Source: Streptomyces sp. VRA16 Mangrove soil (GTDB lineage: Bacteria > Actinomycetota > Actinomycetes > Streptomycetales > Streptomycetaceae). Taken from it: DNA of 64,000 nt. Location: assembly GCF_017377775.1 (NCBI RefSeq), contig NZ_JAFVLN010000016.1, forward strand, positions 124,001 through 188,000, given 5' to 3'. Numbering within the stretch: the first letter of the stretch is position 1; each line of letters starts with the position of its first letter. Shown piece after piece: positions 1-7,746 of this stretch. Both the position numbers and the translations under genes were made by a program. Under the pieces are notes generated by a model, which worked only from the letters and a program-made list of their open reading frames with translations, was not told where the DNA came from and did no database searches.

Positions 1-63
1 CTGCGTGCTTCTTGCCCTGCGCGGTTCTTGCTGCTCCCATGGTCGGAGGGGTGGTGATGGGGC

Positions 64-867
64 ATGAGCCAACTGCGCGTCATTCCGACCTGGCGGCACG
101 GTCAGGAGCGGCTCTACGTATGCGGGGACGACGGCAGGAACGTCGCCTGGTACGACCGCGAGGCGGGCCGGGTGAACCTGCTCAGTGAGGCCGGCCGGGA
201 GGCCGTCCTTGAGGTGCTCGGCCCGTTCCTCACCGGACAGGTCACGGTCGGGCCGCCGCCGGTGCCGACACCCGTGGAGCTGGCCCGGCTCAGTCTCCAC
301 CCGGACGACGACCTCGCGCCGAACCGGCCGGGGGAGGCCCTGGTGATCGCGCTCGACCGGGACCCCGCGCCGCCGCGCAGGCTGCGCGCCGACCCGCGCC
401 GCCGGGCGCTCGCCGCGCAGCAGCGGGTCGGCGAGGTCCTCGAAGGTCTGGAACCGGCCGGCTGGCGGGTGCTCCATTCGGTGCCGCTGCCCGGCGGTTC
501 GCACCTGCACCATCTGCTGATCGGCCCCGGAGGGCTCTTCGCGCTGCACGTCCTGCCCGCGCGCAAGCAGCGGGTCCGGGTCATGGACCCCGTGGTCACC
601 GCGGGCCGCGGCGAACCCCAGCCGCTGCTGCGCCGGGTCCGGGCCGACGCGTCCCGGGCCTCCTTCGCCCTGACGGCCGAGGTGCGGGCGGTGCTGGTCC
701 TCGTGGAGCCCGCATCGGTGGACGTGCCGGCCGCGCCACGGGACGTACGGGTCCTGACGGACACCGAGGTCTCGGGGCTCGCCCGCTCCGGCGGCCTGCT
801 GAAGCCGGCGGACGTGGAGGCACTGCACGCGATGGCCCGGGACCGGGGGACGTGGGCCCGGGTGTGA
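64..867 (+). CDS. NERD-like domain protein, degenerate
   Basis: A 267-residue soluble protein with no signal peptide or membrane segment. Residues about 120-225 resemble the NERD (nuclease-related) domain: a GE pair at 123-124, then the HHLLIGPGGLFALHV stretch at 149-163, which matches the family core 'D-H-(L/V)-(L/V)-I-G-P-x-G-(V/L)-F'. Active NERD domains have an acidic residue before this core and an ExK after it. Here those positions read HLHH and HVLP, so the nuclease residues look lost. The first 110 residues are not recognised. It converges with the ligase gene downstream (105-bp gap). The true role is unknown; the domain call rests on pattern only. Confidence 0.6.
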   Translation: MSQLRVIPTWRHGQERLYVCGDDGRNVAWYDREAGRVNLLSEAGREAVLEVLGPFLTGQVTVGPPPVPTPVELARLSLHPDDDLAPNRPGEALVIALDRDPAPPRRLRADPRRRALAAQQRVGEVLEGLEPAGWRVLHSVPLPGGSHLHHLLIGPGGLFALHVLPARKQRVRVMDPVVTAGRGEPQPLLRRVRADASRASFALTAEVRAVLVLVEPASVDVPAAPRDVRVLTDTEVSGLARSGGLLKPADVEALHAMARDRGTWARV

Positions 868-972
868 GGCGGGGTGCCCGGGCGGGCGCGGGCCGCGTCG
901 CGGCTGGTCGCGCCCCGCGGCGGAGCCGCTGACGGACACGGCCCCCACCGGTGCCGTACCCGTCCGGCCGCC

Positions 973-1950
973 CTACCGCCCGTCGTCGAGACGAAACCGC
1001 ACCGGCGCAGCCGAGAACGCACCGTGCCGCGTGGAGTGTTGGCGCACCTCCAGCGTCAACTCGCCGATTCCGTCGAGGAGTTGATACGTCACCTCGCCCA
1101 CCCCCACCGCGATGAGCGTGGCCTCTTCACCGGAGGCCGGAGGCAGCAGCGCGGCCGCCTCCGCCCGCAGGCCCGCGCCCAGCGGCGTCGTCAGGACCGG
1201 GGTGCCGTCGCCGGGAAGGGCGACCACCAGGGCGCGGGGCGCGGTGTGCGGGCCGGTGAAACCGATGACGGCGGCGTCGTGGGTGTCGCTGTGCCGCAGC
1301 TTGCGCCAGACGCGCCGCCCGCCCCGGTAGGGGCCGTCGAGGCGCTTGGCGACGAGACCCTCGACGCCGGTCGCGGGCAGCGTCTCGTACCAGGTCAGGG
1401 CCGTGTCCCGGTCGGTCGTGGAGGGCACCGCCTGCAACGGCGGGCCCAGCGGGGCGAGGAGTCGCACCAGCCGGTCCCTGCGCTCGCTGTACGGCAGGCC
1501 GCGCAGGTCCGCCCCGCCCTCGGCCAGCAGGTCGAACGCCGCGTAGGAGGCGGGCAGTTCACGGGCCAGGGTGCGGGCGCGGGCCGCGCTCGCGGCGGCC
1601 GCGCGGCGCTGCACCGCCGCGAAGTCGGTCCGCCCGTCGTGCCAGACCACCACCTCGCCGTCGAGCACGGTGCCCGGCGCCAGCTCCGTCGCGGCCGCCA
1701 CGAGATCGGGGAAGGCCCGCCCCACGATCCGCCCCGACCTGGCCTGGAGCCGCACGCCGTCGGCGCCGTCACCGTCGTCGCCGTCCCGGATCACCACCAT
1801 CCGGTGCCCGTCGAACTTGGGCTCGTACGCCCAGCCGTCCCCGGCGGGCAGCGCGTCGACGGGTTCGGCGAGGGCGACGGCGACGGGGGACTCGATGGGT
1901 GACGTGCGGGCCGGGGCCGGGGGCTTCGGGGGCACGGGCTCCGGGGTCAT
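973..1950 (-). CDS. ATP-dependent DNA ligase (LigD/LigC-type ligase domain)
   Basis: This 325-residue protein seals DNA nicks using ATP and is expected to act in bacterial non-homologous end joining. The adenylation motif KFDG is at 45-48, with Lys45 as the AMP-accepting residue. Later nucleotidyltransferase motifs follow in order: YAAFDLLA, GVEGLVAKR and WRKLRH, then an OB-fold tail. It is a separate polypeptide rather than the ligase part of a fused LigD. The ATG at 1950 overlaps the stop of the upstream polymerase gene by 4 bp (ATGA), so the two are translationally coupled. An open frame continues far upstream in the same phase, but it lies over other genes and is not coding. Confidence 0.9.
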   Translation of the reverse strand: MTPEPVPPKPPAPARTSPIESPVAVALAEPVDALPAGDGWAYEPKFDGHRMVVIRDGDDGDGADGVRLQARSGRIVGRAFPDLVAAATELAPGTVLDGEVVVWHDGRTDFAAVQRRAAAASAARARTLARELPASYAAFDLLAEGGADLRGLPYSERRDRLVRLLAPLGPPLQAVPSTTDRDTALTWYETLPATGVEGLVAKRLDGPYRGGRRVWRKLRHSDTHDAAVIGFTGPHTAPRALVVALPGDGTPVLTTPLGAGLRAEAAALLPPASGEEATLIAVGVGEVTYQLLDGIGELTLEVRQHSTRHGAFSAAPVRFRLDDGR

Positions 1951-2834
1951 GAGGGGAGCCGTCCCGCCCGGTTCGGGTTGATCAGCGGCCCGAGCAGGTC
2001 CCCGTGGCGCCGCAGCCGCGCAGCGATGTCGTCGGCGCGGAAGACCAGCTCGGCCGCGTTCCCGCAGGACGCCACCTCGTCCCAGGTCACCGGGGTCGAG
2101 ACGGTCGGCTCGGGGCGGGCGCGCAGGGTGTAGGGCGCCGCCGTCGTCTTCGCCGCGGAGTTCTGGCTGTGGTCGACGAAGACCTTGCCCGGGCGCAGGC
2201 TGCGCGTCATCCGGTGCACGACCAGCTGCGGAAGCTCGGACTCGGCCTCCTGCGCGAGCGCCTTCGCATAGGCGCTGACCTGCGGCGACGGGGTGGGAAC
2301 CAGCGGGACCAGGAGATGCAGCCCCTTGGATCCCGACGTCTTCGCATACGCGTGCAGCCCGTCCGCCGCGAGCCGTTCGCGCAGCCACAGCGCGACCTCG
2401 CAGCACTGCACGACGTCGGCGGGCGCCCCCGGGTCGAGGTCCAGGACCAGCCGGTCCGCCTCGCCCGGCGCGTCGGCCTGCCACTGCGGGGTGTGGAACT
2501 CGGTGACCAGGTTCGCGGCCCACATCAGCGTCGCCAGGTCCTGCACCAGGATCTGGCGCGCGCTGCCGCCCTCCGAGCGCGGCACCTGGGCCGTCTTCAC
2601 CCAGGCGGGGGTGCCCGGCGGCACGTTCTTGGCGAAGAAGCGCTGGCCGTCGGGCCCGTCCGGGTAGCGCAGGAAGGACACCGGCCGGTTGTACAGGTGC
2701 GCGAGCAGGGAGCCCGCGGTCGTCGCGTAGTAGTGCAGCAGCTCGCCCTTGGTGAATCCGGACGCCGGGTACAGCACCTTGTCCAGATTGCTGAGCGCGA
2801 GCCGCTGCCCGTCCACTTCTGTGAGGGGCGTCAT
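1947..2834 (-). CDS. LigD-type polymerase/primase (NHEJ)
   Basis: A 295-residue protein of the archaeo-eukaryotic primase fold found as the polymerase domain of LigD. It fills gaps at broken DNA ends, preferring ribonucleotides. The catalytic acidic pair sits in LVLDLDPG, the GSKGLHLLVPL stretch carries the conserved His, and VFVDHSQN holds the third acidic position. The start at 2834 was chosen because the typical family N-terminus (LSNLDKVLYP) follows shortly after. A longer frame to 3032 would run into the divergent Ku gene. It forms an operon with the ligase, with a 4-bp overlap. Confidence 0.9.
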   Translation of the reverse strand: MTPLTEVDGQRLALSNLDKVLYPASGFTKGELLHYYATTAGSLLAHLYNRPVSFLRYPDGPDGQRFFAKNVPPGTPAWVKTAQVPRSEGGSARQILVQDLATLMWAANLVTEFHTPQWQADAPGEADRLVLDLDPGAPADVVQCCEVALWLRERLAADGLHAYAKTSGSKGLHLLVPLVPTPSPQVSAYAKALAQEAESELPQLVVHRMTRSLRPGKVFVDHSQNSAAKTTAAPYTLRARPEPTVSTPVTWDEVASCGNAAELVFRADDIAARLRRHGDLLGPLINPNRAGRLPS

Positions 2835-2907
2835 ACGGTAATAGTCTGGCAATCCGCGCAGAAACGTATCCGATCTGCACAAAGCAGGGCGAAACGGGAG
2901 GTACACC
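2835..2907. promoter_or_regulatory. divergent promoter region polymerase-ligase / Ku
   Basis: This 73-bp gap separates the polymerase gene (leftward) from ku (rightward). It must hold both promoters, so the end-joining genes are probably co-controlled. A Shine-Dalgarno GGGAG precedes the ku GTG at 2908. I cannot fix either -10 box with confidence. Confidence 0.5.
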
Positions 2908-3936
2908 GTGCGCTCCATATGGAACGGCGCCATCTCCTTCGGACTGGTCAGCATCCCGATCAAGCTGGTCAACGCCACCGAGAGCCACTCGATCTCCTTC
3001 CGCCAGATCCATCTGGAGGACGGCGGCCGCATCCGCTACCGCAAGGTGTGCGAGCTGGAGGACAAGGAGGTCACGGCCGCGGAGATCGGCAAGGGGTACG
3101 AGGAGGCGGACGGCTCCATCGTGCCCATCACGGAGGACGACCTCGCCTCCCTCCCGATCCCCACCGCCAAGACGATCGAGATCGTCGCCTTCGTCCCGGC
3201 CGACCGGATCGACCCGCTCCAGATGGACGCGGCCTACTACCTCGCCGCGAACGGGGTGCCCGCCGCGAAGCCCTACACCCTGCTGCGCGAGGCCCTCAAA
3301 CGCAGCCAGAAGGTGGCCATCGCCAAGTTCGCCCTGCGCGGCCGCGAGCGGCTCGGGATGCTGCGCGTCGTCGACGACGTCATCGCCATGCACGGCCTGC
3401 TGTGGCCGGACGAGATCCGCGCCCCCGAGGACGTCGCCCCGGACACCCACGTCACCGTCCGCGACGCCGAACTCGACCTGGCGGACGCCCTGATGGACAC
3501 CCTCGGCGAGGTCGACATGGAGTCCCTCCACGACGACTACCGCGAGGCGGTCGAGGAGATGATCGCGGCGAAGGCCGCCGGCGGCGAGCCCGAGGAGGCC
3601 CCCGCCAGGGAGTCCGGCGGCGGCAAGGTCATCGACCTGATGGCCGCCCTCGAAGGCAGCGTGCGTGCCGCGAAGGAGGCCCGCGGCGAGGACTCCGGCG
3701 ACGTCGCCGAGGTGACGCACCTCGCCGGACGCACCCGCAAGAAGGCGGCTCCGAAGAAGACCGCCGCGAAGAAGGCGGCCGCGACCAAGAAGACGGCCGC
3801 GAAGAAGACCACCTCGGCCGCCTCGGCCAAGAAGACGTCCGCGGCGAAGAAGACCACCGCGAAGAAGACGTCCACGGCGACGAAGAAGACCGCGTCGGCG
3901 AAGAAGGCGACCCCGCGCAAGAAGGCGTCCGCCTGA
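2908..3936 (+). CDS. ku: Ku DNA end-binding protein with lysine-rich tail
   Basis: Ku homodimer subunit that encircles double-strand ends and recruits the LigD activities encoded divergently upstream. The N-terminus (RSIWNGAISFGLVSIPIKL) is the hallmark of prokaryotic Ku. The core covers about residues 1-250. From about residue 270 to the end (342) the protein becomes a repetitive Lys/Ala/Thr tail (KKAAPKKTAAKK type). Such extended basic C-termini occur in actinobacterial Ku and are thought to bind DNA non-specifically. The GTG at 2908 follows a GGGAG ribosome site at 2896-2900. Confidence 0.95.
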   Translation: MRSIWNGAISFGLVSIPIKLVNATESHSISFRQIHLEDGGRIRYRKVCELEDKEVTAAEIGKGYEEADGSIVPITEDDLASLPIPTAKTIEIVAFVPADRIDPLQMDAAYYLAANGVPAAKPYTLLREALKRSQKVAIAKFALRGRERLGMLRVVDDVIAMHGLLWPDEIRAPEDVAPDTHVTVRDAELDLADALMDTLGEVDMESLHDDYREAVEEMIAAKAAGGEPEEAPARESGGGKVIDLMAALEGSVRAAKEARGEDSGDVAEVTHLAGRTRKKAAPKKTAAKKAAATKKTAAKKTTSAASAKKTSAAKKTTAKKTSTATKKTASAKKATPRKKASA

Positions 3937-3973
3937 ACCAGGGGGCCGCGCGCCCCCTGCGTATCCTCGTCGG

Positions 3974-4603
3974 ATGCGGATCGGAGAGCTGGCGCGGCGG
4001 ACCGGGGTCCCGGTGCCGACCATCAAGTACTACACGCGCGAGGGCCTGTTGCCCCCGGGCGAGCGCAGCAGCCCGAACCAGGTCGCGTACGACGACGAGC
4101 ACGTCCGGCGCCTCAAACTGATCCGCGCCATGCTGGAGGTCGGTGGCGTGTCCGTCGCCGCGGCCCGCGACGTCCTCGCCGAGGTCGACTCCCCGCACCG
4201 CACGGTGCACGGCGCGCTCGGCGTCGCCCAGGCCGCCGTCAGCGCGACGATGCCGGAGCGCGGCGCCCCCGAGGACCGGGAGCGCGCCGAGGCCGAGGTG
4301 GCCGAACTGGTCCGGCGCCACGGCTGGCGGACGAAGCCGCAGAACCCCGGGTGGCGCTCGCTGGTCCAGATCGTGGCGACCTACCGGGACCTCGACCGCG
4401 GCGATCTGCTCGTGCTCCTCGACCGGTACGCGACCGCCGCGGGCGAACTGGCCACGGCCGAGCTCGCGGCGCTGGCCGACGTCGCCAGCACCGACGGCAA
4501 GGTGGAGGGCGTCGTCCTCGGCACGGTCCTCGGCGACGCGGCGATGGCGGCCCTGCGCCGCATCGCCCAGGAGGACGTCTCGGCGCGACTGCAGCGCCCC
4601 TAG
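3974..4603 (+). CDS. MerR family transcriptional regulator
   Basis: A 209-residue regulator. The first 70 residues are a canonical MerR winged helix-turn-helix (RIGELARRTGVPVPTIKYYTR, with the YY/TREGL wing). The rest is a helical effector domain of about 140 residues that I do not recognise; it has no obvious metal-binding cysteines. It follows ku by 37 bp on the same strand but is probably independent. Its target may be the DedA-MMPL operon downstream or itself; nothing in the sequence decides this. The palindrome at 4700-4723 is not of the usual MerR spacer type. Confidence 0.85.
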   Translation: MRIGELARRTGVPVPTIKYYTREGLLPPGERSSPNQVAYDDEHVRRLKLIRAMLEVGGVSVAAARDVLAEVDSPHRTVHGALGVAQAAVSATMPERGAPEDRERAEAEVAELVRRHGWRTKPQNPGWRSLVQIVATYRDLDRGDLLVLLDRYATAAGELATAELAALADVASTDGKVEGVVLGTVLGDAAMAALRRIAQEDVSARLQRP

Positions 4604-4699
4604 AGCCCGTCCAGGGGCCCCCGCGCCCGACGACACCGAGCGAGAACCCCTCCGGCGCACTCGACATCACGCCCTGGGCACCACACATTCCATACTGAT

Positions 4700-4723
4700 A
4701 CTGAAACTATCGATAGTTTCAGT
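4700..4723. promoter_or_regulatory. 24-bp perfect palindromic operator
   Basis: The half-site ACTGAAACTATC is followed directly by its exact reverse complement, giving a 24-bp palindrome with no spacer. It lies 68 bp before the DedA start and is the kind of site bound by TetR-family dimers, which often control MMPL transporters. No TetR gene is adjacent. The palindrome is AT-rich compared with its surroundings, consistent with an operator overlapping a promoter. Confidence 0.75.
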
Positions 4724-4790
4724 TACCGTTGCGTGCACGGCTCCCGGCATCCGCCGCGGCGCCGACCTGTGCAGGGGGAGGCACGCGCTC

Positions 4791-5411
4791 ATGGCCATCG
4801 GCGGCGGCATCGACATCGGCACGCTCGCGACCTGGCCGGACATCACGTCCGGCCTGTCGGGTTCGCTCACCGGGGCGGCCTGCTGGGGGTACGGGATCCT
4901 CGCCCTCACCACGCTCCCGCCGCTGCTGCCCAACGCCGTACTGCTGGTCACGGGCGGGATGCTCGCGGCCCGCGGCGAGATGTCGCTGCTGCTCGTGCTC
5001 GCCTCGGTCACGGGCGGCGCGGTCCTCGGCGATCTGCTCATCCACCGCTTCGGCCACCTGGCGGGCGGCAGGCTCGCGCGCCGCGACAGCCGGCTCCTCG
5101 CCCGGGCGACCGGGCGCGTGCACCGCGGTGGTCTCGCCTTCGTCGTCGGGGTGCGCTTCCTGCCGGGCGGCCGGCTGCTCGCCGGGATGGCCGCGGGCGC
5201 CGCCCGCTGTCCGGTCCGCAGGTTCGTGCTCGCCGCGGTCCTCGCCGAGTCGGTGTGGGCCGGGTACTCCGTCGGTGCCGGGTACGTCGGCGCCGCCGTC
5301 AGCGACGACCCGACGGTCTCGGTCGCGATCGGCATCGGCCTCTCCGTCCTCGTGGGCGTCTGCGCGGCCGCCGTCCGCCGCCGCACGGGCGCGGCGCGGG
5401 ACGCCGCCTGA
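4791..5411 (+). CDS. DedA/VTT-family membrane protein
   Basis: A 206-residue integral membrane protein with the layout of the DedA (SNARE-associated/VTT) family. It has several hydrophobic segments, a G-x-x-x-G-D stretch (GGAVLGDLLIHRFG) and the re-entrant region (FLPGGRLLAGMAAG) where the family carries its conserved Arg/Gly. DedA proteins are linked to lipid flipping and envelope homeostasis. The ATG at 4791 follows GGGGGAG at 4774-4780. It is probably co-transcribed with the MMPL gene 46 bp downstream, from a promoter controlled by the palindrome at 4700. Confidence 0.8.
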   Translation: MAIGGGIDIGTLATWPDITSGLSGSLTGAACWGYGILALTTLPPLLPNAVLLVTGGMLAARGEMSLLLVLASVTGGAVLGDLLIHRFGHLAGGRLARRDSRLLARATGRVHRGGLAFVVGVRFLPGGRLLAGMAAGAARCPVRRFVLAAVLAESVWAGYSVGAGYVGAAVSDDPTVSVAIGIGLSVLVGVCAAAVRRRTGAARDAA

Positions 5412-5457
5412 CACCCCCCGCAGTGCCGGAAACCCCGAACAAGCCAAGGAGACAGAT

Positions 5458-7746
5458 GTGGTCACCGTGTTCGCCCGCATCGGACGGGCCGCCGCGCGGC
5501 ACCGGAAGTGGGTCGTCGTCGCGGCCGTCGCCTTCACCCTCTTCGCCGGGTTATGGGGGACGCGGGTCTTCGCCTCGTTCACCGGCGGTGCCGGGTTCGA
5601 CGACCCGGGCAGCGAGTCGGTGCGCGCCGACAAGGTGCTGCAGGGACCGCTCGGCCGGGAGTCCAACGACCTGATCGTGGTCTACGAGGCCGAGCGGCCC
5701 GGCGCCACCGTCGACGACTTCGGCCCGGCCGTGCGCGCCGCCCTCGATGGCGTACCGCGCACCGGCATCGACCGCCTCGACTCGTACTGGCACCCGGGGC
5801 GCGGCCAGGACAAGCGCGCGTACCTGTCGACGGACCGTCAGAAGACGTACGCCACCGTGCAGTTCACCAGCGACGTGGACCAGGAGCAGGTCGAGGCGCT
5901 CGGCCGCGTCAAGAAGGACTTCGAGGCACGCGGCGTCCACGTCCGCTACGGCGGGGTCGCCGCCATGACCGAACAGGTCAACTCCCTGACGGGCTCGGAC
6001 ATCGCCCGCGCCGAGACGCTCTCGGTCCCGGTCCTGCTGATCCTCCTCGTGCTGATTTTCCGCAGCGCGATCGCCGCGCTGCTGCCGCTGGCCGTCGGTG
6101 CGTTCGTGGCCCTCGGCTCGTTCGTGGTGCTGCGGGTCCTGACGGCCGTGACGGAGATCTCCTCCACCGTCATCAACGTCATCACGATCCTCGGCCTCGG
6201 ACTCGCCATCGACTACGCCCTGTTCATGGTGAACCGCTTCCGCGAGGAGCTGCGTGCGGGCGCCGACGTCGACACGGCGGTCGAGCGCACCACCGCCACC
6301 GCGGGCCGCACCGTCGCCTTCTCCGGGATCGCCGTCGCGATCTCCTTCGCCGGACTGCTCTTCTTCCCCTCCCGCTTCCTGTCCTCCATGGGGTACGCGG
6401 CCGTGGCCGTCGTCACCTTCGCGGTGCTCGGCGCGCTCACCCTGCTGCCGGCGCTCCTGCGCTGCACGGGACACCGCGTCGACAAGTGGCGCATTCCGCT
6501 GCCGACCCGCCGCCCGCGCCCGGAGACCGAGGGCCGCTGGTACCGCACCGCCCACGCCGTCATGCGCAGGCCGCTGCTGTCCACGCTCGCGATCGTCGCC
6601 GTCCTCGTCGGTCTCGGCGCCCCGCTGCTCGGCGTGAACTGGGCGCGCCCGGGGGAGTGGGTGCTGCCGTCCGGCGCCGACGCGAAGGTGGTGAGCAGGC
6701 AGCTCGCCGCCGACTTCGACACCGACCCCGGCCGGATCATGACCTCGGTCGTCCGGTTCGGCGACAGCCCGGTCGACCGCTCCCGGCTCACCGCGTACGC
6801 CGATGAGCTGGCGACGATCGACGGTGTCTCCTCGGCGGCGGTGACCGGCGTCGCGGGCGACGACGCGCGTGTCACCCTGCACTACACGCCCGACCCCATG
6901 TCGGACGCGGCCCGCACCCTGGTCGGCGAGGTGCGCGCGGTGCAGCCGCCGCCGGGCGCCGAGACCCTGGTCACCGGGATGCCCGCCTCGCGCGTCGACA
7001 TCGTCGCCATGATCGGGGAACGGCTGCCGTGGATGGCGCTGTTCGTCGCGGTGGTCTCGTTCCTGGTGCTGTTCATGGCCTTCGGATCGGTCCTGCTGCC
7101 CCTCAAGTCCGTCGCCCTGAACCTGCTGTCGCTGCTCGCCGCGTTCGGCGCGATCAAGTGGATCTTCCAGGACGGCCATCTGTCCGGGCCGCTCGGCTTC
7201 GAAGCGATCGGCGCGGTCGACGTCAACTTCCCCGTCCTGGTCGTCGCCATCGCCTTCGGGCTCGCCATGGACTACGAGGTGTTCCTGCTGTCACGGGTGC
7301 GGGAGGAGTACGACGCCTGCGGTGACCCCGTCGAGTCCGTGGCGCTCGGTGTGCAGCGCAGCGCGAAGATCATCACGAGTGCGGCGCTGCTCCTCGTCGT
7401 GGTCGTCGGAGGCTTCATGGCCTCGTCGATCCTCTTCATGAAGATGATCGGCGTCGGCCTGGTCGTCGCGGTCCTCGTCGACGCGACGATCGTGCGCGGG
7501 CTCCTGGTGCCCGCGACGATGGCGCTGCTCGGCACGTGGGCCTGGTGGGCGCCGGCCCCGCTGCTCCGCCGCCGCCCGCCGGCCCCGGAACGGCGAAAGG
7601 CGCCCGGGGAGTTCGTCCCCGGGCGCCCTGTGTCCCGTACGGCAGCCGACCGTCCTGTCGCAGCCGACCGCCCTGTCGCAGCCGAGAGTCCCGTCGCGGC
7701 CGACGGTCCTACCGTCGCCGCGCCACCTCGGCGGCGTCCTTCCTGA
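5458..7746 (+). CDS. MMPL-family RND transporter
   Basis: An RND-type exporter of the MMPL family, which in actinobacteria exports lipids or small molecules with proton-motive force. Two MMPL halves are visible. Each has one N-terminal membrane segment, a large extracytoplasmic loop and a helical bundle. The bundles carry the Asp-Tyr pairs GLAIDYALFMVNRFREE and GLAMDYEVFLLSRVREE. The GTG at 5458 has AAGGAG at 5446-5451. The last 50 or so residues are odd: they run through a perfect hairpin (7599-7627) and an 18-bp tandem repeat, and then 38 bp into the convergent acyltransferase gene. The ancestral stop was probably near 7594. Confidence 0.88.
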   Translation: MVTVFARIGRAAARHRKWVVVAAVAFTLFAGLWGTRVFASFTGGAGFDDPGSESVRADKVLQGPLGRESNDLIVVYEAERPGATVDDFGPAVRAALDGVPRTGIDRLDSYWHPGRGQDKRAYLSTDRQKTYATVQFTSDVDQEQVEALGRVKKDFEARGVHVRYGGVAAMTEQVNSLTGSDIARAETLSVPVLLILLVLIFRSAIAALLPLAVGAFVALGSFVVLRVLTAVTEISSTVINVITILGLGLAIDYALFMVNRFREELRAGADVDTAVERTTATAGRTVAFSGIAVAISFAGLLFFPSRFLSSMGYAAVAVVTFAVLGALTLLPALLRCTGHRVDKWRIPLPTRRPRPETEGRWYRTAHAVMRRPLLSTLAIVAVLVGLGAPLLGVNWARPGEWVLPSGADAKVVSRQLAADFDTDPGRIMTSVVRFGDSPVDRSRLTAYADELATIDGVSSAAVTGVAGDDARVTLHYTPDPMSDAARTLVGEVRAVQPPPGAETLVTGMPASRVDIVAMIGERLPWMALFVAVVSFLVLFMAFGSVLLPLKSVALNLLSLLAAFGAIKWIFQDGHLSGPLGFEAIGAVDVNFPVLVVAIAFGLAMDYEVFLLSRVREEYDACGDPVESVALGVQRSAKIITSAALLLVVVVGGFMASSILFMKMIGVGLVVAVLVDATIVRGLLVPATMALLGTWAWWAPAPLLRRRPPAPERRKAPGEFVPGRPVSRTAADRPVAADRPVAAESPVAADGPTVAAPPRRRPS
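7599..7627. terminator. 12-bp perfect hairpin inside MMPL 3' end
   Basis: GGCGCCCGGGGA, a 5-base loop, then the exact reverse complement. It sits inside the present MMPL reading frame, but looks like the transcription terminator expected between two convergent genes. The codon at 7594-7596 just before it is CGA, one transition from TGA. Confidence 0.55.
7642..7713. repeat. 18-bp tandem repeat, four degenerate copies
   Basis: Four 18-bp units beginning GCAGCCGACCGTCCTGTC (at 7642, 7660, 7678 and 7696) diverge progressively. In the MMPL frame they encode Ala/Asp/Pro/Val repeats. They look like a non-coding spacer that has been pulled into the reading frame. Confidence 0.7.

Noticed and set aside
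2004..4121. Long open frame over the polymerase and ku genes on the plus strand
   Set aside because: It is rich in Arg/Gly with no family similarity. The polymerase and Ku frames on this DNA are clearly real.
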